64,000 nucleotides of DNA, from contig JADIMM010000070.1 of assembly GCA_017694795.1 (NCBI GenBank), forward strand, positions 44,953 through 108,952, given 5' to 3'. Shown here piece by piece: positions 9,239-17,065 of this stretch. The first letter of the stretch is position 1. Each line of letters starts with the position of its first letter. The notes under the pieces are model-generated. The model was not told the origin of the DNA and did no database searches. It was given only the letters and a program-made list of their open reading frames with translations. The position numbers were made by a program, and so were the translations under genes. The DNA is from Candidatus Gallitreponema excrementavium. GTDB taxonomy: Bacteria; Spirochaetota; Spirochaetia; Treponematales; Treponemataceae.

Positions 9239-10815
9239 TGAATAAATCAATGGGTTTATTTTCAAACATCAGGGCAGACGGAAAGGAACACCTTGCAGTC
9301 AATACCGGTCTTGATTCCAGGGCATACTCAAAATCTACATTTTTGAATTTTAAAGACAAGGGTAATGGACTTAAAGGGATTATAATTGATATGGAAACAG
9401 GCGGAACAGAAGCCTGGCAGGCGGATAAATCCATTGAAGCCGAAAATACCGGAGATATACTTATATACGGTGATAATTTTCCGGCCACTACTTTGTACGA
9501 TATTCTGAACAACGGGGCGGAAATCACTTTGATACAGAAAATCTTTAGTATCCTTATTACCATTGCCTCTGAAACCCCTGATTTTTCCGCACCGGGACCG
9601 GAAGGTATTCTAATTTCCCCAAATAGAAAAAAAATCCTGATTTTTGATAAAGACTTTATCCTCAGATGTATCAGGCAGCACGGAGAAACAGATTTTGTGG
9701 AAAAATTCTGTAAATGGTGCCACCCCGGACTGGAAGGAAAATGGAGTTTTGTCTTTTTTCTTGCCGTTATTGAATATTACCTTTTGACTGAAACTTTCCC
9801 ATTCCAGGGAAAAACGCAGGAAGAAATCCACGAAAATATCATTTATGGTGATTATGTACCGGTAGGAAAATTCTTTCCCGGACTTGACAGCGAGATTTTT
9901 ACCACCCTGGACAGTATTCTCCAAAGAAAAAAATCAAAAAACAAACCTGAAGTAAACTATGAACTCCTCCTTAAATCCAATCTAACAATATTCAGACTTA
10001 ACAAAACTGAGGAAGAAAAAGAATCTATTTGTGAATTCAAGATAAAAAACAGGAGGAAAATATCCCTAAAGAAGTTTTTTATAAAAAATAAAAGCGGTCT
10101 GAAGGTTCTGGCAGTATCACTGGCACTGGTAGCACTGGCTGTTGTATTTATTTTACAGGATTACAAAAACCGGCCAACAACAAAAGGAATGAGTGATTTA
10201 CAGGTTGTCTATAAATTTTATGACAGCATTTCCAATTTGGATCAAAACTGGATTACGGCATGTTCCTATGAAGGAAGCGGGGACTACTACAGCCAGCTCA
10301 TAACTAATATTTATGTAACAGGGAAAATGAGGGAAAGCATTAAACGGGAAAGGGCTTTTTATACCCCGGGAGAATGGGCAAACCTTGAAAATCCCCACGA
10401 AAAAAATGTATTCGGAATAACAAGGTTTACTGTCACTCCCGATGAAAAAAATGACCAACGGGGAATAACAAGTGTTTATTACACAGATTTTTATCTCCTA
10501 ATTCCCCAAATATCATCTTCATATGCAGAACTCCATACAATATCAGCAGACGAGCTTATGAACTATTATCCACTTTCGGCCTTTCATTACAAAGATATTG
10601 TAAACATGATCAGGGTTAAGGGCCAATGGAAAATCCACAGTATAATTAATACGGAAAGGAAAGAAGTTGCCGTAGATTCTGATTACTATTTTATGCACAA
10701 TATTCCGGGAAAAGAAACAAAAGAAGTTGTCTGGGGGCCTTCCCAGGCAGAAATCGAAACCGGAAGAAAAAAGATAGAAGCCTACAAAGCTTCTATCTTG
10801 TTACCAGATGACTGA
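9238..10815 (+). CDS. Membrane protein with degenerate kinase-like domain
   Basis: Unrecognised 525-residue protein. Residues ~60-250 resemble the C-lobe of a Ser/Thr kinase: GPEGILISPNRKKILIFDKDF sits where a catalytic loop and DFG would be, and EYYLLTETFPFQGKTQEEI with IIYGDYVPV matches the alphaF-alphaG region (…YELLTGxxPF…). The HRD motif is absent and the DFG is not standard, so if this is a kinase fold it is catalytically dead. A membrane helix follows (about 287-307, GLKVLAVSLALVALAVVFIL). The C-terminal ~215 residues would lie outside the membrane and have the look of a small NTF2-like or stress-sensor domain. TAATG overlap couples it to hflC, suggesting a partner of the HflKC cage. 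Confidence 0.6.
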   Translation: MNKSMGLFSNIRADGKEHLAVNTGLDSRAYSKSTFLNFKDKGNGLKGIIIDMETGGTEAWQADKSIEAENTGDILIYGDNFPATTLYDILNNGAEITLIQKIFSILITIASETPDFSAPGPEGILISPNRKKILIFDKDFILRCIRQHGETDFVEKFCKWCHPGLEGKWSFVFFLAVIEYYLLTETFPFQGKTQEEIHENIIYGDYVPVGKFFPGLDSEIFTTLDSILQRKKSKNKPEVNYELLLKSNLTIFRLNKTEEEKESICEFKIKNRRKISLKKFFIKNKSGLKVLAVSLALVALAVVFILQDYKNRPTTKGMSDLQVVYKFYDSISNLDQNWITACSYEGSGDYYSQLITNIYVTGKMRESIKRERAFYTPGEWANLENPHEKNVFGITRFTVTPDEKNDQRGITSVYYTDFYLLIPQISSSYAELHTISADELMNYYPLSAFHYKDIVNMIRVKGQWKIHSIINTERKEVAVDSDYYFMHNIPGKETKEVVWGPSQAEIETGRKKIEAYKASILLPDD

Positions 10816-10856
10816 AAACCATAGGGTATACAAATGGTTTTCAGCCGGATTTTTTA
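10812..10856 (+). terminator. Terminator after the hflKC unit
   Basis: CTGAAAACCAT pairs perfectly with ATGGTTTTCAG (11 bp) around an 11-base loop. Six T residues follow after a short spacer. The 5' arm includes the stop codon of the kinase-like gene. Confidence 0.65.
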
Positions 10857-10867
10857 TAGGAATGATC

Positions 10868-12685
10868 TTACGGATAAAGGGTAAACCCAAAGGAAAATAT
10901 CATTCTCTTTGAAGTTTCGTATACATTATCCTCAAACTTTACAAACTTTCCGGAAGTACCGTCAGGCTTTGTAAAATATGAATAGACAAATCCTGCCTCA
11001 CCGAACAGGTCAACAGGAACAGGTCCCAGTTTCAAACTGAAAACACCCCCGGCCTTGAAAATGTGGAACCATTCATAGGCACCGTCAAGCAAAAAATACT
11101 TTGTTGCAGATAGATTGCTGTAATTCATAGAGGAATCATAAGAACTTCCGTCAACTCCGAGATATCCAAAATCCGCACCGTGGCGAATCATCTGGTACTG
11201 TCCGTGGAATTTCATTCCCGGAACCGGCATTGTTTCCAACCGGACGAGAATCTCGTCGGAGTTTGGATCAAGGTAATATCCCAGTCCTTCACCGTTATTC
11301 GTATAATCAGTATCAACATCATAATCAGAATAAGGAGTATCTGTAAACGGGTGGGTATAGCAGTACGGCTCAATCTTTGTGTATTTTGCAGTGAATGTTG
11401 CAAAAGGAAGCCATGGAATATTGGCCTGTACCCCGGTCTGAAAAGCATACATATTTCTGTCAAGGTTGAAAAAAGGTTTAGATTTAAGGTTGAATTCATC
11501 TACAAACAATGAACCCCAAAGTTTCCCGACACCTGGCCATTGGACAAATCCATTGGCAAAAAGCCCAAGATTATCAAAGTCACCTATATTGTTCTGGTAG
11601 AAGAAATCACTATTGATTGGGAAAAGATATCCGAGCTCAAATCTTTTTGACCATATAACCGTACTTCCAAAATCAAAGTGGAAATAATTTTTATAACGGA
11701 ATTCCAACATTGTATTTGTGTAAGCTGCCTGTTTATTTTTTGATGAACCTTTGAGACCTTCTCCCTTCAAACCATCCCGGTTAAAATACTCAAGGATACC
11801 TGTTACCGAGGACAACTCAAACCAAGACATCGGCCTGAATGTCATATCAATTCCCAGGAAAGGCCTGGCTGTTCCGTTCAGGACGAGACTTCCCCCATTG
11901 GTCATTGCACCGGATTCCCTCCTCAATCTTCCGAATCTCATGGAAACCCTGTTATCCCAAAGTGATAAATCCATTTCTGATTCAATCACATAACCGAAAC
12001 TTAGTCCCGAAGGCCAGTTGTTATATGCCGCAAGATTTGAAAGCTTAAAGATAGCCGAATCCCACATTTTAGTAAAAGTATACGGAAAATAAGGTGTCAC
12101 TTCATAAATATCAACATCTGTAACCCCATCCAAACCTGGATAATCTGAATTTCCCGCCTCCTGGAGTAACTTTCTGTCAATGCTTAATGCTCCTGCTGAC
12201 AGATTAAAATCATAAGAAAAAGAATTTCCCAAATCCCCTGAAACAGAAACTGTACCAAAATTAGTTGTTCCAAAATCCCTGGGGCTGTCTGTAACTGTCA
12301 GGAAACTATCCCATGACAAAGCCAAATCAAGGGTTGTCTCAAAATCATCTGAAAAACTTTCCCTGCCAAAATAAGCGAAACGCTCCCAGTCCCAACCTTC
12401 TTCCGGGGTTTCAAAGGAACTTCTTACCTTCAGGAGGACTTCCCTTTCACGTTCGGTTAGTCCGGCAAAACCTTTTACTTCAGATGAAAGGATCTCATCA
12501 ATGGCATTTAAAACCACATCCCTGGAATAGGGTTTTGCACCAGAAAGAGGTGAACAAAGCCCCCTTATCTGGGCATTCTCCAGAATAAAATAAACCTCAT
12601 CGTCCAAAGGTACGGAAACAAAATTCTGGGAAAACACAAGTGCCAGCTGAAAAAATACACAAACAGCAACAATAAATTTCTTCAA
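10868..12685 (-). CDS. Wzi-like outer-membrane beta-barrel protein
   Basis: 605 residues with a clear signal peptide (residues 1-20, ending ALVFSQ) and a long body of alternating aromatic and polar residues typical of an outer-membrane barrel, ending in phenylalanine-rich strands (MIFSFGFTLYP). The mature N-terminus reads VPLDDEVYFILENAQIRGL and SGAKPYSRDVV, close to the helical start of the capsule-assembly Wzi family. Many treponemes carry such proteins without a known capsule, so a surface-polysaccharide role is inference. The start is TTG, with GGGGAG 7 bases upstream. It follows mgtE by 92 bases on the same strand. Confidence 0.7.
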   Translation of the reverse strand: MKKFIVAVCVFFQLALVFSQNFVSVPLDDEVYFILENAQIRGLCSPLSGAKPYSRDVVLNAIDEILSSEVKGFAGLTEREREVLLKVRSSFETPEEGWDWERFAYFGRESFSDDFETTLDLALSWDSFLTVTDSPRDFGTTNFGTVSVSGDLGNSFSYDFNLSAGALSIDRKLLQEAGNSDYPGLDGVTDVDIYEVTPYFPYTFTKMWDSAIFKLSNLAAYNNWPSGLSFGYVIESEMDLSLWDNRVSMRFGRLRRESGAMTNGGSLVLNGTARPFLGIDMTFRPMSWFELSSVTGILEYFNRDGLKGEGLKGSSKNKQAAYTNTMLEFRYKNYFHFDFGSTVIWSKRFELGYLFPINSDFFYQNNIGDFDNLGLFANGFVQWPGVGKLWGSLFVDEFNLKSKPFFNLDRNMYAFQTGVQANIPWLPFATFTAKYTKIEPYCYTHPFTDTPYSDYDVDTDYTNNGEGLGYYLDPNSDEILVRLETMPVPGMKFHGQYQMIRHGADFGYLGVDGSSYDSSMNYSNLSATKYFLLDGAYEWFHIFKAGGVFSLKLGPVPVDLFGEAGFVYSYFTKPDGTSGKFVKFEDNVYETSKRMIFSFGFTLYP

Positions 12686-12777
12686 AACATTACTCCCCTT
12701 AACTTAATAGGATTGCTATCAATGGGAAGTTTAAAACAATAAAAGAATAGGGTCAATCGGTGGAAGTCAAGTATGCA

Positions 12778-14154
12778 TCAAATTCCAAGTATAAGCCGGG
12801 CCAGGTTAAAATAAATTAAAAGACCTGTAATATCAACTATCGAGGAAAGAGCCGGACTTGCCACAACAGCAGGATCTATTTTAAATACACTGGCAATCAT
12901 AGGCAGAATTCCACCCAAAATCGTGGCAGTAATAACCTGTATAGCCAGTGCAAGACCTATCGTTACAGAAACCGTTACAATATTTATCCCGGGTGGGAAT
13001 ATCTGGGAACCTGAAAAAAAATACACTCTTACAAAGGTAAGAATACCAAGTGTAACGGCTAAAAGCAAGGAAACACGGAACTCTTTCCAGATTACAGCAA
13101 AGAAATTCTTTATCGTAATGCTGCCGGTTCCCAAGGCACGGATAACGACCGCAGACGCCTGGCTGCCGGAATTTCCCCCTGTTCCCCCAAGCATAGGAAT
13201 GTAAACCGTAAGAATCATCATTCTCGATAAAGCATCCGAGAATTTTTGTATTACTGCTCCTGAAATAAGCCCCATAAAAACCATAAGTGCAAGCCAGATA
13301 ACACGAGAACGGTAATTACTCCAAACAGAGGTTTTTAGATAAGATGTATCATCATCAATATTTGTAAGACCTGCAATCATATCCAGGTCATCTGAATGTT
13401 CTTCTTCTATAATATCAACAGCATCATCATGTGTAATAATACCAACAATACGGTTTTCTTCATCAACGACAGGAACAGCTATCAAATCATACCTGGATAT
13501 TATTCTTGCTGCTTCATGCTTATCTTCATTAACCCCAACAGACACGATATTGTCATGCATTACTTGAGACAACAAATCCTTGGGATTTGCCATAATAATA
13601 TTCTTTAAGCTTATAAAACCAAGGAGGGTTCTGTTGTCGTCAATTATGTAGGAATAATATATTGACTCCTTATCAGGTGCTTCAAGCCTAATCCGGGATG
13701 TTGCTTCCTTTACGGTAAGGCTTGCCTTTAATGCCACATAATCACTGGTCATAACAGAACCAGCGGTTCCTTCTTCATAAGAAGAAAGCAACCGGATATC
13801 CTCCCTTTCGGCCTTTGCCAGGGACCTCATTATCGGCCCTACCCTGTCCCCTGGCAAATCCTTTAAGAAATCAACCCGGTCATCAGGATCCATCCAGGTA
13901 ACAAGCAACACCAAAGCAGAGTTATCCATTTTCCCGGCAACATTAAGCTGTACATCCACCGGTAAATCACAGAATATTCTCGCCATCAAAGCGGGTTCCT
14001 GTCTGGAAATAACTTTTAAAATCTCTTCCGGGGGAAACACAGAGAGACTTTCGGCCACCACCATTGGAATTGACTCCCGGCAAAAGTGGTCCAAAGTCTC
14101 GTAATCGGAATTTTGAATTAAATTGTTTATTTCAGACTGTAGAACAGGATTCAT
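12778..14154 (-). CDS. mgtE: MgtE magnesium transporter
   Basis: Homodimeric Mg2+ channel of the inner membrane, 458 residues. Residues 1-~130 are the MgtE N-domain (acidic, right-handed superhelix). About 135-255 hold two CBS domains (TSDYVALKASLTVKEA and IVSVGVNEDKHEAARII). Five membrane helices occupy the C-terminal ~180 residues, with the family motif PMLGGTGGNSGSQAS. The cytoplasmic domains normally sense Mg2+ and close the pore, so control may be at the protein level. Only 42 bases separate it from clpB, which leaves no room for an M-box riboswitch. TATAAT ends 5 bases before the ATG and there is no Shine-Dalgarno at normal spacing. Confidence 0.95.
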   Translation of the reverse strand: MNPVLQSEINNLIQNSDYETLDHFCRESIPMVVAESLSVFPPEEILKVISRQEPALMARIFCDLPVDVQLNVAGKMDNSALVLLVTWMDPDDRVDFLKDLPGDRVGPIMRSLAKAEREDIRLLSSYEEGTAGSVMTSDYVALKASLTVKEATSRIRLEAPDKESIYYSYIIDDNRTLLGFISLKNIIMANPKDLLSQVMHDNIVSVGVNEDKHEAARIISRYDLIAVPVVDEENRIVGIITHDDAVDIIEEEHSDDLDMIAGLTNIDDDTSYLKTSVWSNYRSRVIWLALMVFMGLISGAVIQKFSDALSRMMILTVYIPMLGGTGGNSGSQASAVVIRALGTGSITIKNFFAVIWKEFRVSLLLAVTLGILTFVRVYFFSGSQIFPPGINIVTVSVTIGLALAIQVITATILGGILPMIASVFKIDPAVVASPALSSIVDITGLLIYFNLARLILGI

Positions 14155-14159
14155 ACCCT

Positions 14160-14165
14160 ATTATA
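14160..14165 (-). promoter_or_regulatory. Possible -10 element for mgtE (near-leaderless)
   Basis: A perfect TATAAT on the minus strand ends 5 bases before the mgtE ATG, in the short gap after clpB. The -35 at 17 bases (CTGTTT) is poor. If real, the transcript would start at the ATG. Confidence 0.35.
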
Positions 14166-14196
14166 CACCTAAAAAAGATAAAAAACAGTATTTATA

Positions 14197-16776
14197 TCAT
14201 TTTTTCTCAAAAATGATTCCGTTTTCACCTTTTTTGGCAACAATACTGTCACCCTCTATAAACCTGCCGGACAAAACCTCTTTTGCAAGAGGATTTTCCA
14301 ATTCATTCTGTACAGCCCTTTTTAATGGTCTCGCCCCGTAAAGCGGGTCATAACCTACCTTTGCAATGTACTGTTTGACCTCCGGGGTAATTTCCAGGAA
14401 AAGTCTCCTTTCTTTAAGCCTTTCTTCGACCTTTTTAAACTGGATATCCAAAATTGAAAGAATCTGATTCTCCCCAAGCCGGTTAAATGTGATTACCTCG
14501 TCAATCCTGTTTAAAAACTCCGGTCTGAAAGAAGCTTTCAAAAGTTCTTTAATTTTCGGCTCAACTTCCTGCACACTGGAAGCATCAAGAATAAGATCAC
14601 TACCCAAATTACTGGTCATAATGATAATAACATTCCTGAAATCCACAACCCGGCCCTGTCCGTCTGTCAACCTTCCGTCATCCAAAACCTGGAGAAGAAT
14701 ATTAAACACATCCGGATGGGCTTTTTCAATTTCATCAAAGAGAACAACACTATAAGGCCGCCTTCGTACCGCCTCTGTAAGCTGCCCACCTTCATCATAT
14801 CCTACATATCCGGGAGGAGCACCTATGAGCCGTGTAACAGCAAATTTTTCCATGTACTCGCTCATATCAATTCTGGTAAGGGCTTTTTCATCACTGAAAA
14901 GAAAGTCCGCCAGAGTCTTGGCAAGCTCTGTTTTTCCAACTCCGGTTGGTCCGATAAACAAAAAACTTCCCAAAGGACGGTTTGAATCTGACAACCCAGC
15001 TCTATTGCGCCTGATTGCATCGGCTACGGCAGAAACGGCTTTATCCTGCCCTACAACCCGCTTGGAAAGAACCTTTTCCAAATCAAGATATTTCTGCATC
15101 TCGCTTGCCATCATCTTTGCAACAGGAATACCAGTCCATGCAGAAACCACTTTTGCTATATCTTCTTCGGAAACTTCTTCCCGCAAAAGCTGCGGACGGT
15201 CTTTTCTGGCTTCATTTATGGAGTTGCTGATTTCCGTTATCTTTGCTTCGATTTCAGGAATTTTACCGTATTTAATCTCGGCAGCCTTGGCAAGATTACC
15301 ATCCCTGGTATATTTTGTTTCTTCAAAACGCAGTTTTTCCAATTCCTCCTTGAGGCTTCTGGATTCCTGTATTCTGGTTTTTTCATTATCCCACTGGAGT
15401 TTCATCGCATTACGTTTGGATGTCAACTCGGAAAGCTCTTTTTCTATCTTTTCCAGTCTCTCCTCAGAAGCAGGCGATTTTTCCTTGGATAATGCCTGTT
15501 TTTCAATGTTAAGCTGGAGAATCTTTCTTTCTGTCTGATCCAATTCAACAGGCTGACTTTCAATTTCCATTTTAAGTCTGGAAGCCGCCTCGTCCACAAG
15601 GTCTATAGCCTTATCCGGCAAAAAACGGCTGGTAATATACCGGTTGGAAAGTACAGCCGCAGAAACAAGGGCATCATCGGTAATTCTCACCCCGTGGTGA
15701 ATCTCGTATTTTTCCTTTAATCCCCTTAAAATCGCAATTGTATCCTCCACAGAGGGTTCTGGACAATAGACCTGCTGGAACCTTCTCTCTAAAGCTGCAT
15801 CTTTTTCAATGTATTTCCTGTATTCATCCAAAGTTGTGGCACCAATACAACGCAATTCCCCTCTGGCCAAAGCAGGCTTGAGAAGGTTTGAAGCATCCAT
15901 CGACCCCTCTGAAGCCCCAGCACCTACAAGAGTATGAAGCTCATCAATAAAGAGAATAACACGACCCTCTGACTTCTGAACCTCGGAAATAACAGCTTTC
16001 AGCCTTTCTTCAAATTCACCACGGAATTTTGCCCCTGCAACCAAGGCACCCAAATCAAGGGCAAGAAGCTGCTTGCCGGCAAGACTTTCCGGCACATCAC
16101 CTGAAACAATTCTTCTGGCAAGTCCTTCTACGATGGCGGTTTTACCTACACCAGGTTCCCCAATTAAAACAGGATTGTTCTTTGTCCTTCTGGAAAGGAC
16201 CTGCATTACCCTCCGGATTTCCTCGTCCCGGCCTATAACAGGATCGATTTTTTCCTGTTTTGCCAGAGCTGTCAAATCCCTGCAATATTTTTCCAAGGCC
16301 TGGAATGTGGATTCCGGATCCTGGCTTACGACCCTGGAATTTCCCCTTACGGATTTAAGAGCCATAATGACAGAATCCTTTGTTATACCTCTCGAAACAA
16401 GCAGCTTGGCAGTCTCATCTTCTACCTGGGTCAAGCCCAGAAGAATATGTTCCGTAGACACATACTCATCTTTTAATTTTCCTGCTTCGCCTTCTGCCTT
16501 TGCAAGAGCCTTTCCGGCTGCAGGTGAAAAATAAAGTTGTTCATTTCCTCCGTAAACTTTTGGTAATTTTGAAATGATTTCATCAACAGAAGCCAAAAGA
16601 TTTGTTACAGATACCCCTATTTTTTCTACAACAGGACCTACTATTCCCTCCTCCTGCTGTAGAAGAGCTTTTAAAATAAAAGGTGTATCAACGCTGTTAG
16701 CATCAACCTGCTGAGCCAGCGAAGTAGCTTCTTCTAATGCTTCCTGAGTTTTTAAAGTATATTTTTCGTAATTCAT
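14197..16776 (-). CDS. clpB: ClpB disaggregase
   Basis: Hexameric AAA+ chaperone that pulls proteins out of aggregates with DnaK. It is 859 residues from this start, the normal length. Order: N-domain, first AAA+ module with [10 protein letters not shown], a coiled-coil middle domain (residues ~400-520, rich in Glu/Lys/Leu), second AAA+ module with [10 protein letters not shown], and the C-terminal small domain. The middle domain separates it from ClpA/C. The upstream TTG adds five residues and is unlikely; ATG gives [14 protein letters not shown]. No CIRCE element was found. A terminator-type hairpin ends 15 bases before the ATG, so expression needs either readthrough or a start site at the ATG. 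Confidence 0.96.
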   Translation of the reverse strand: MNYEKYTLKTQEALEEATSLAQQVDANSVDTPFILKALLQQEEGIVGPVVEKIGVSVTNLLASVDEIISKLPKVYGGNEQLYFSPAAGKALAKAEGEAGKLKDEYVSTEHILLGLTQVEDETAKLLVSRGITKDSVIMALKSVRGNSRVVSQDPESTFQALEKYCRDLTALAKQEKIDPVIGRDEEIRRVMQVLSRRTKNNPVLIGEPGVGKTAIVEGLARRIVSGDVPESLAGKQLLALDLGALVAGAKFRGEFEERLKAVISEVQKSEGRVILFIDELHTLVGAGASEGSMDASNLLKPALARGELRCIGATTLDEYRKYIEKDAALERRFQQVYCPEPSVEDTIAILRGLKEKYEIHHGVRITDDALVSAAVLSNRYITSRFLPDKAIDLVDEAASRLKMEIESQPVELDQTERKILQLNIEKQALSKEKSPASEERLEKIEKELSELTSKRNAMKLQWDNEKTRIQESRSLKEELEKLRFEETKYTRDGNLAKAAEIKYGKIPEIEAKITEISNSINEARKDRPQLLREEVSEEDIAKVVSAWTGIPVAKMMASEMQKYLDLEKVLSKRVVGQDKAVSAVADAIRRNRAGLSDSNRPLGSFLFIGPTGVGKTELAKTLADFLFSDEKALTRIDMSEYMEKFAVTRLIGAPPGYVGYDEGGQLTEAVRRRPYSVVLFDEIEKAHPDVFNILLQVLDDGRLTDGQGRVVDFRNVIIIMTSNLGSDLILDASSVQEVEPKIKELLKASFRPEFLNRIDEVITFNRLGENQILSILDIQFKKVEERLKERRLFLEITPEVKQYIAKVGYDPLYGARPLKRAVQNELENPLAKEVLSGRFIEGDSIVAKKGENGIIFEKK

Positions 16777-16790
16777 ACTTATAATATACA

Positions 16791-16829
16791 AAAAAAAACG
16801 GAATACGACAAAAGTATTCCGTTTTTTTT
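16791..16829. terminator. Bidirectional terminator hairpin before clpB
   Basis: CGGAATAC (16799-16806) pairs with GTATTCCG (16814-16821) around a 7-base loop, flanked by eight A and eight T. On the minus strand it terminates the transcript of the 62-residue gene, and its U-run ends only 14 bases before the clpB ATG. Confidence 0.85.
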
Positions 16830-16845
16830 ATTTACGAATCAGAAA

Positions 16846-17034
16846 TCAATCGTCCGACTTAGGCACAATTCCCTGTTCGTTGAGATATTCCAGCGCCTGT
16901 ACTGCAATTTTCTGGGCGTGTTCATACCAGATATTGTAAAGCTCAAAGGATATATCATAGGGATAAGGTGCACCCTGTATATCCGAAACCAACTGCCTGA
17001 CTATTCGCTGCATCTCATCATCTTTCTTTTTCAT
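16846..17034 (-). CDS. Conserved-looking small protein, 62 residues
   Basis: Not recognised. It has a good ribosome site (GGAGG 9 bases before ATG), a basic-acidic start (MKKKDDEMQR) and two probable helices, including FELYNIWYEHAQKIAVQALEY. It has no membrane segment and no cysteine. It lies 31 bases after the M16C protease on the same strand and is followed by a strong terminator. It therefore ends the fliG1-protease transcription unit. The coding call rests on the ribosome site, position and composition. Confidence 0.6.
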   Translation of the reverse strand: MKKKDDEMQRIVRQLVSDIQGAPYPYDISFELYNIWYEHAQKIAVQALEYLNEQGIVPKSDD

Positions 17035-17065
17035 TATTCACAACCTCCGAACGACTATTTACAAA

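Noticed and set aside
14155..14196. M-box Mg2+ riboswitch before mgtE
   Set aside because: Only 42 bases separate clpB and mgtE, far too short for an M-box.
14825..15538. 237-residue open frame on the plus strand
   Set aside because: It lies antisense inside clpB, has no ribosome site and a Ser/Leu/Ile/Phe-rich composition typical of a shadow frame.
16776..16845. CIRCE (HrcA) operator at clpB
   Set aside because: The TTAGCACTC/GAGTGCTAA repeat is not present; the only inverted repeat is the terminator.
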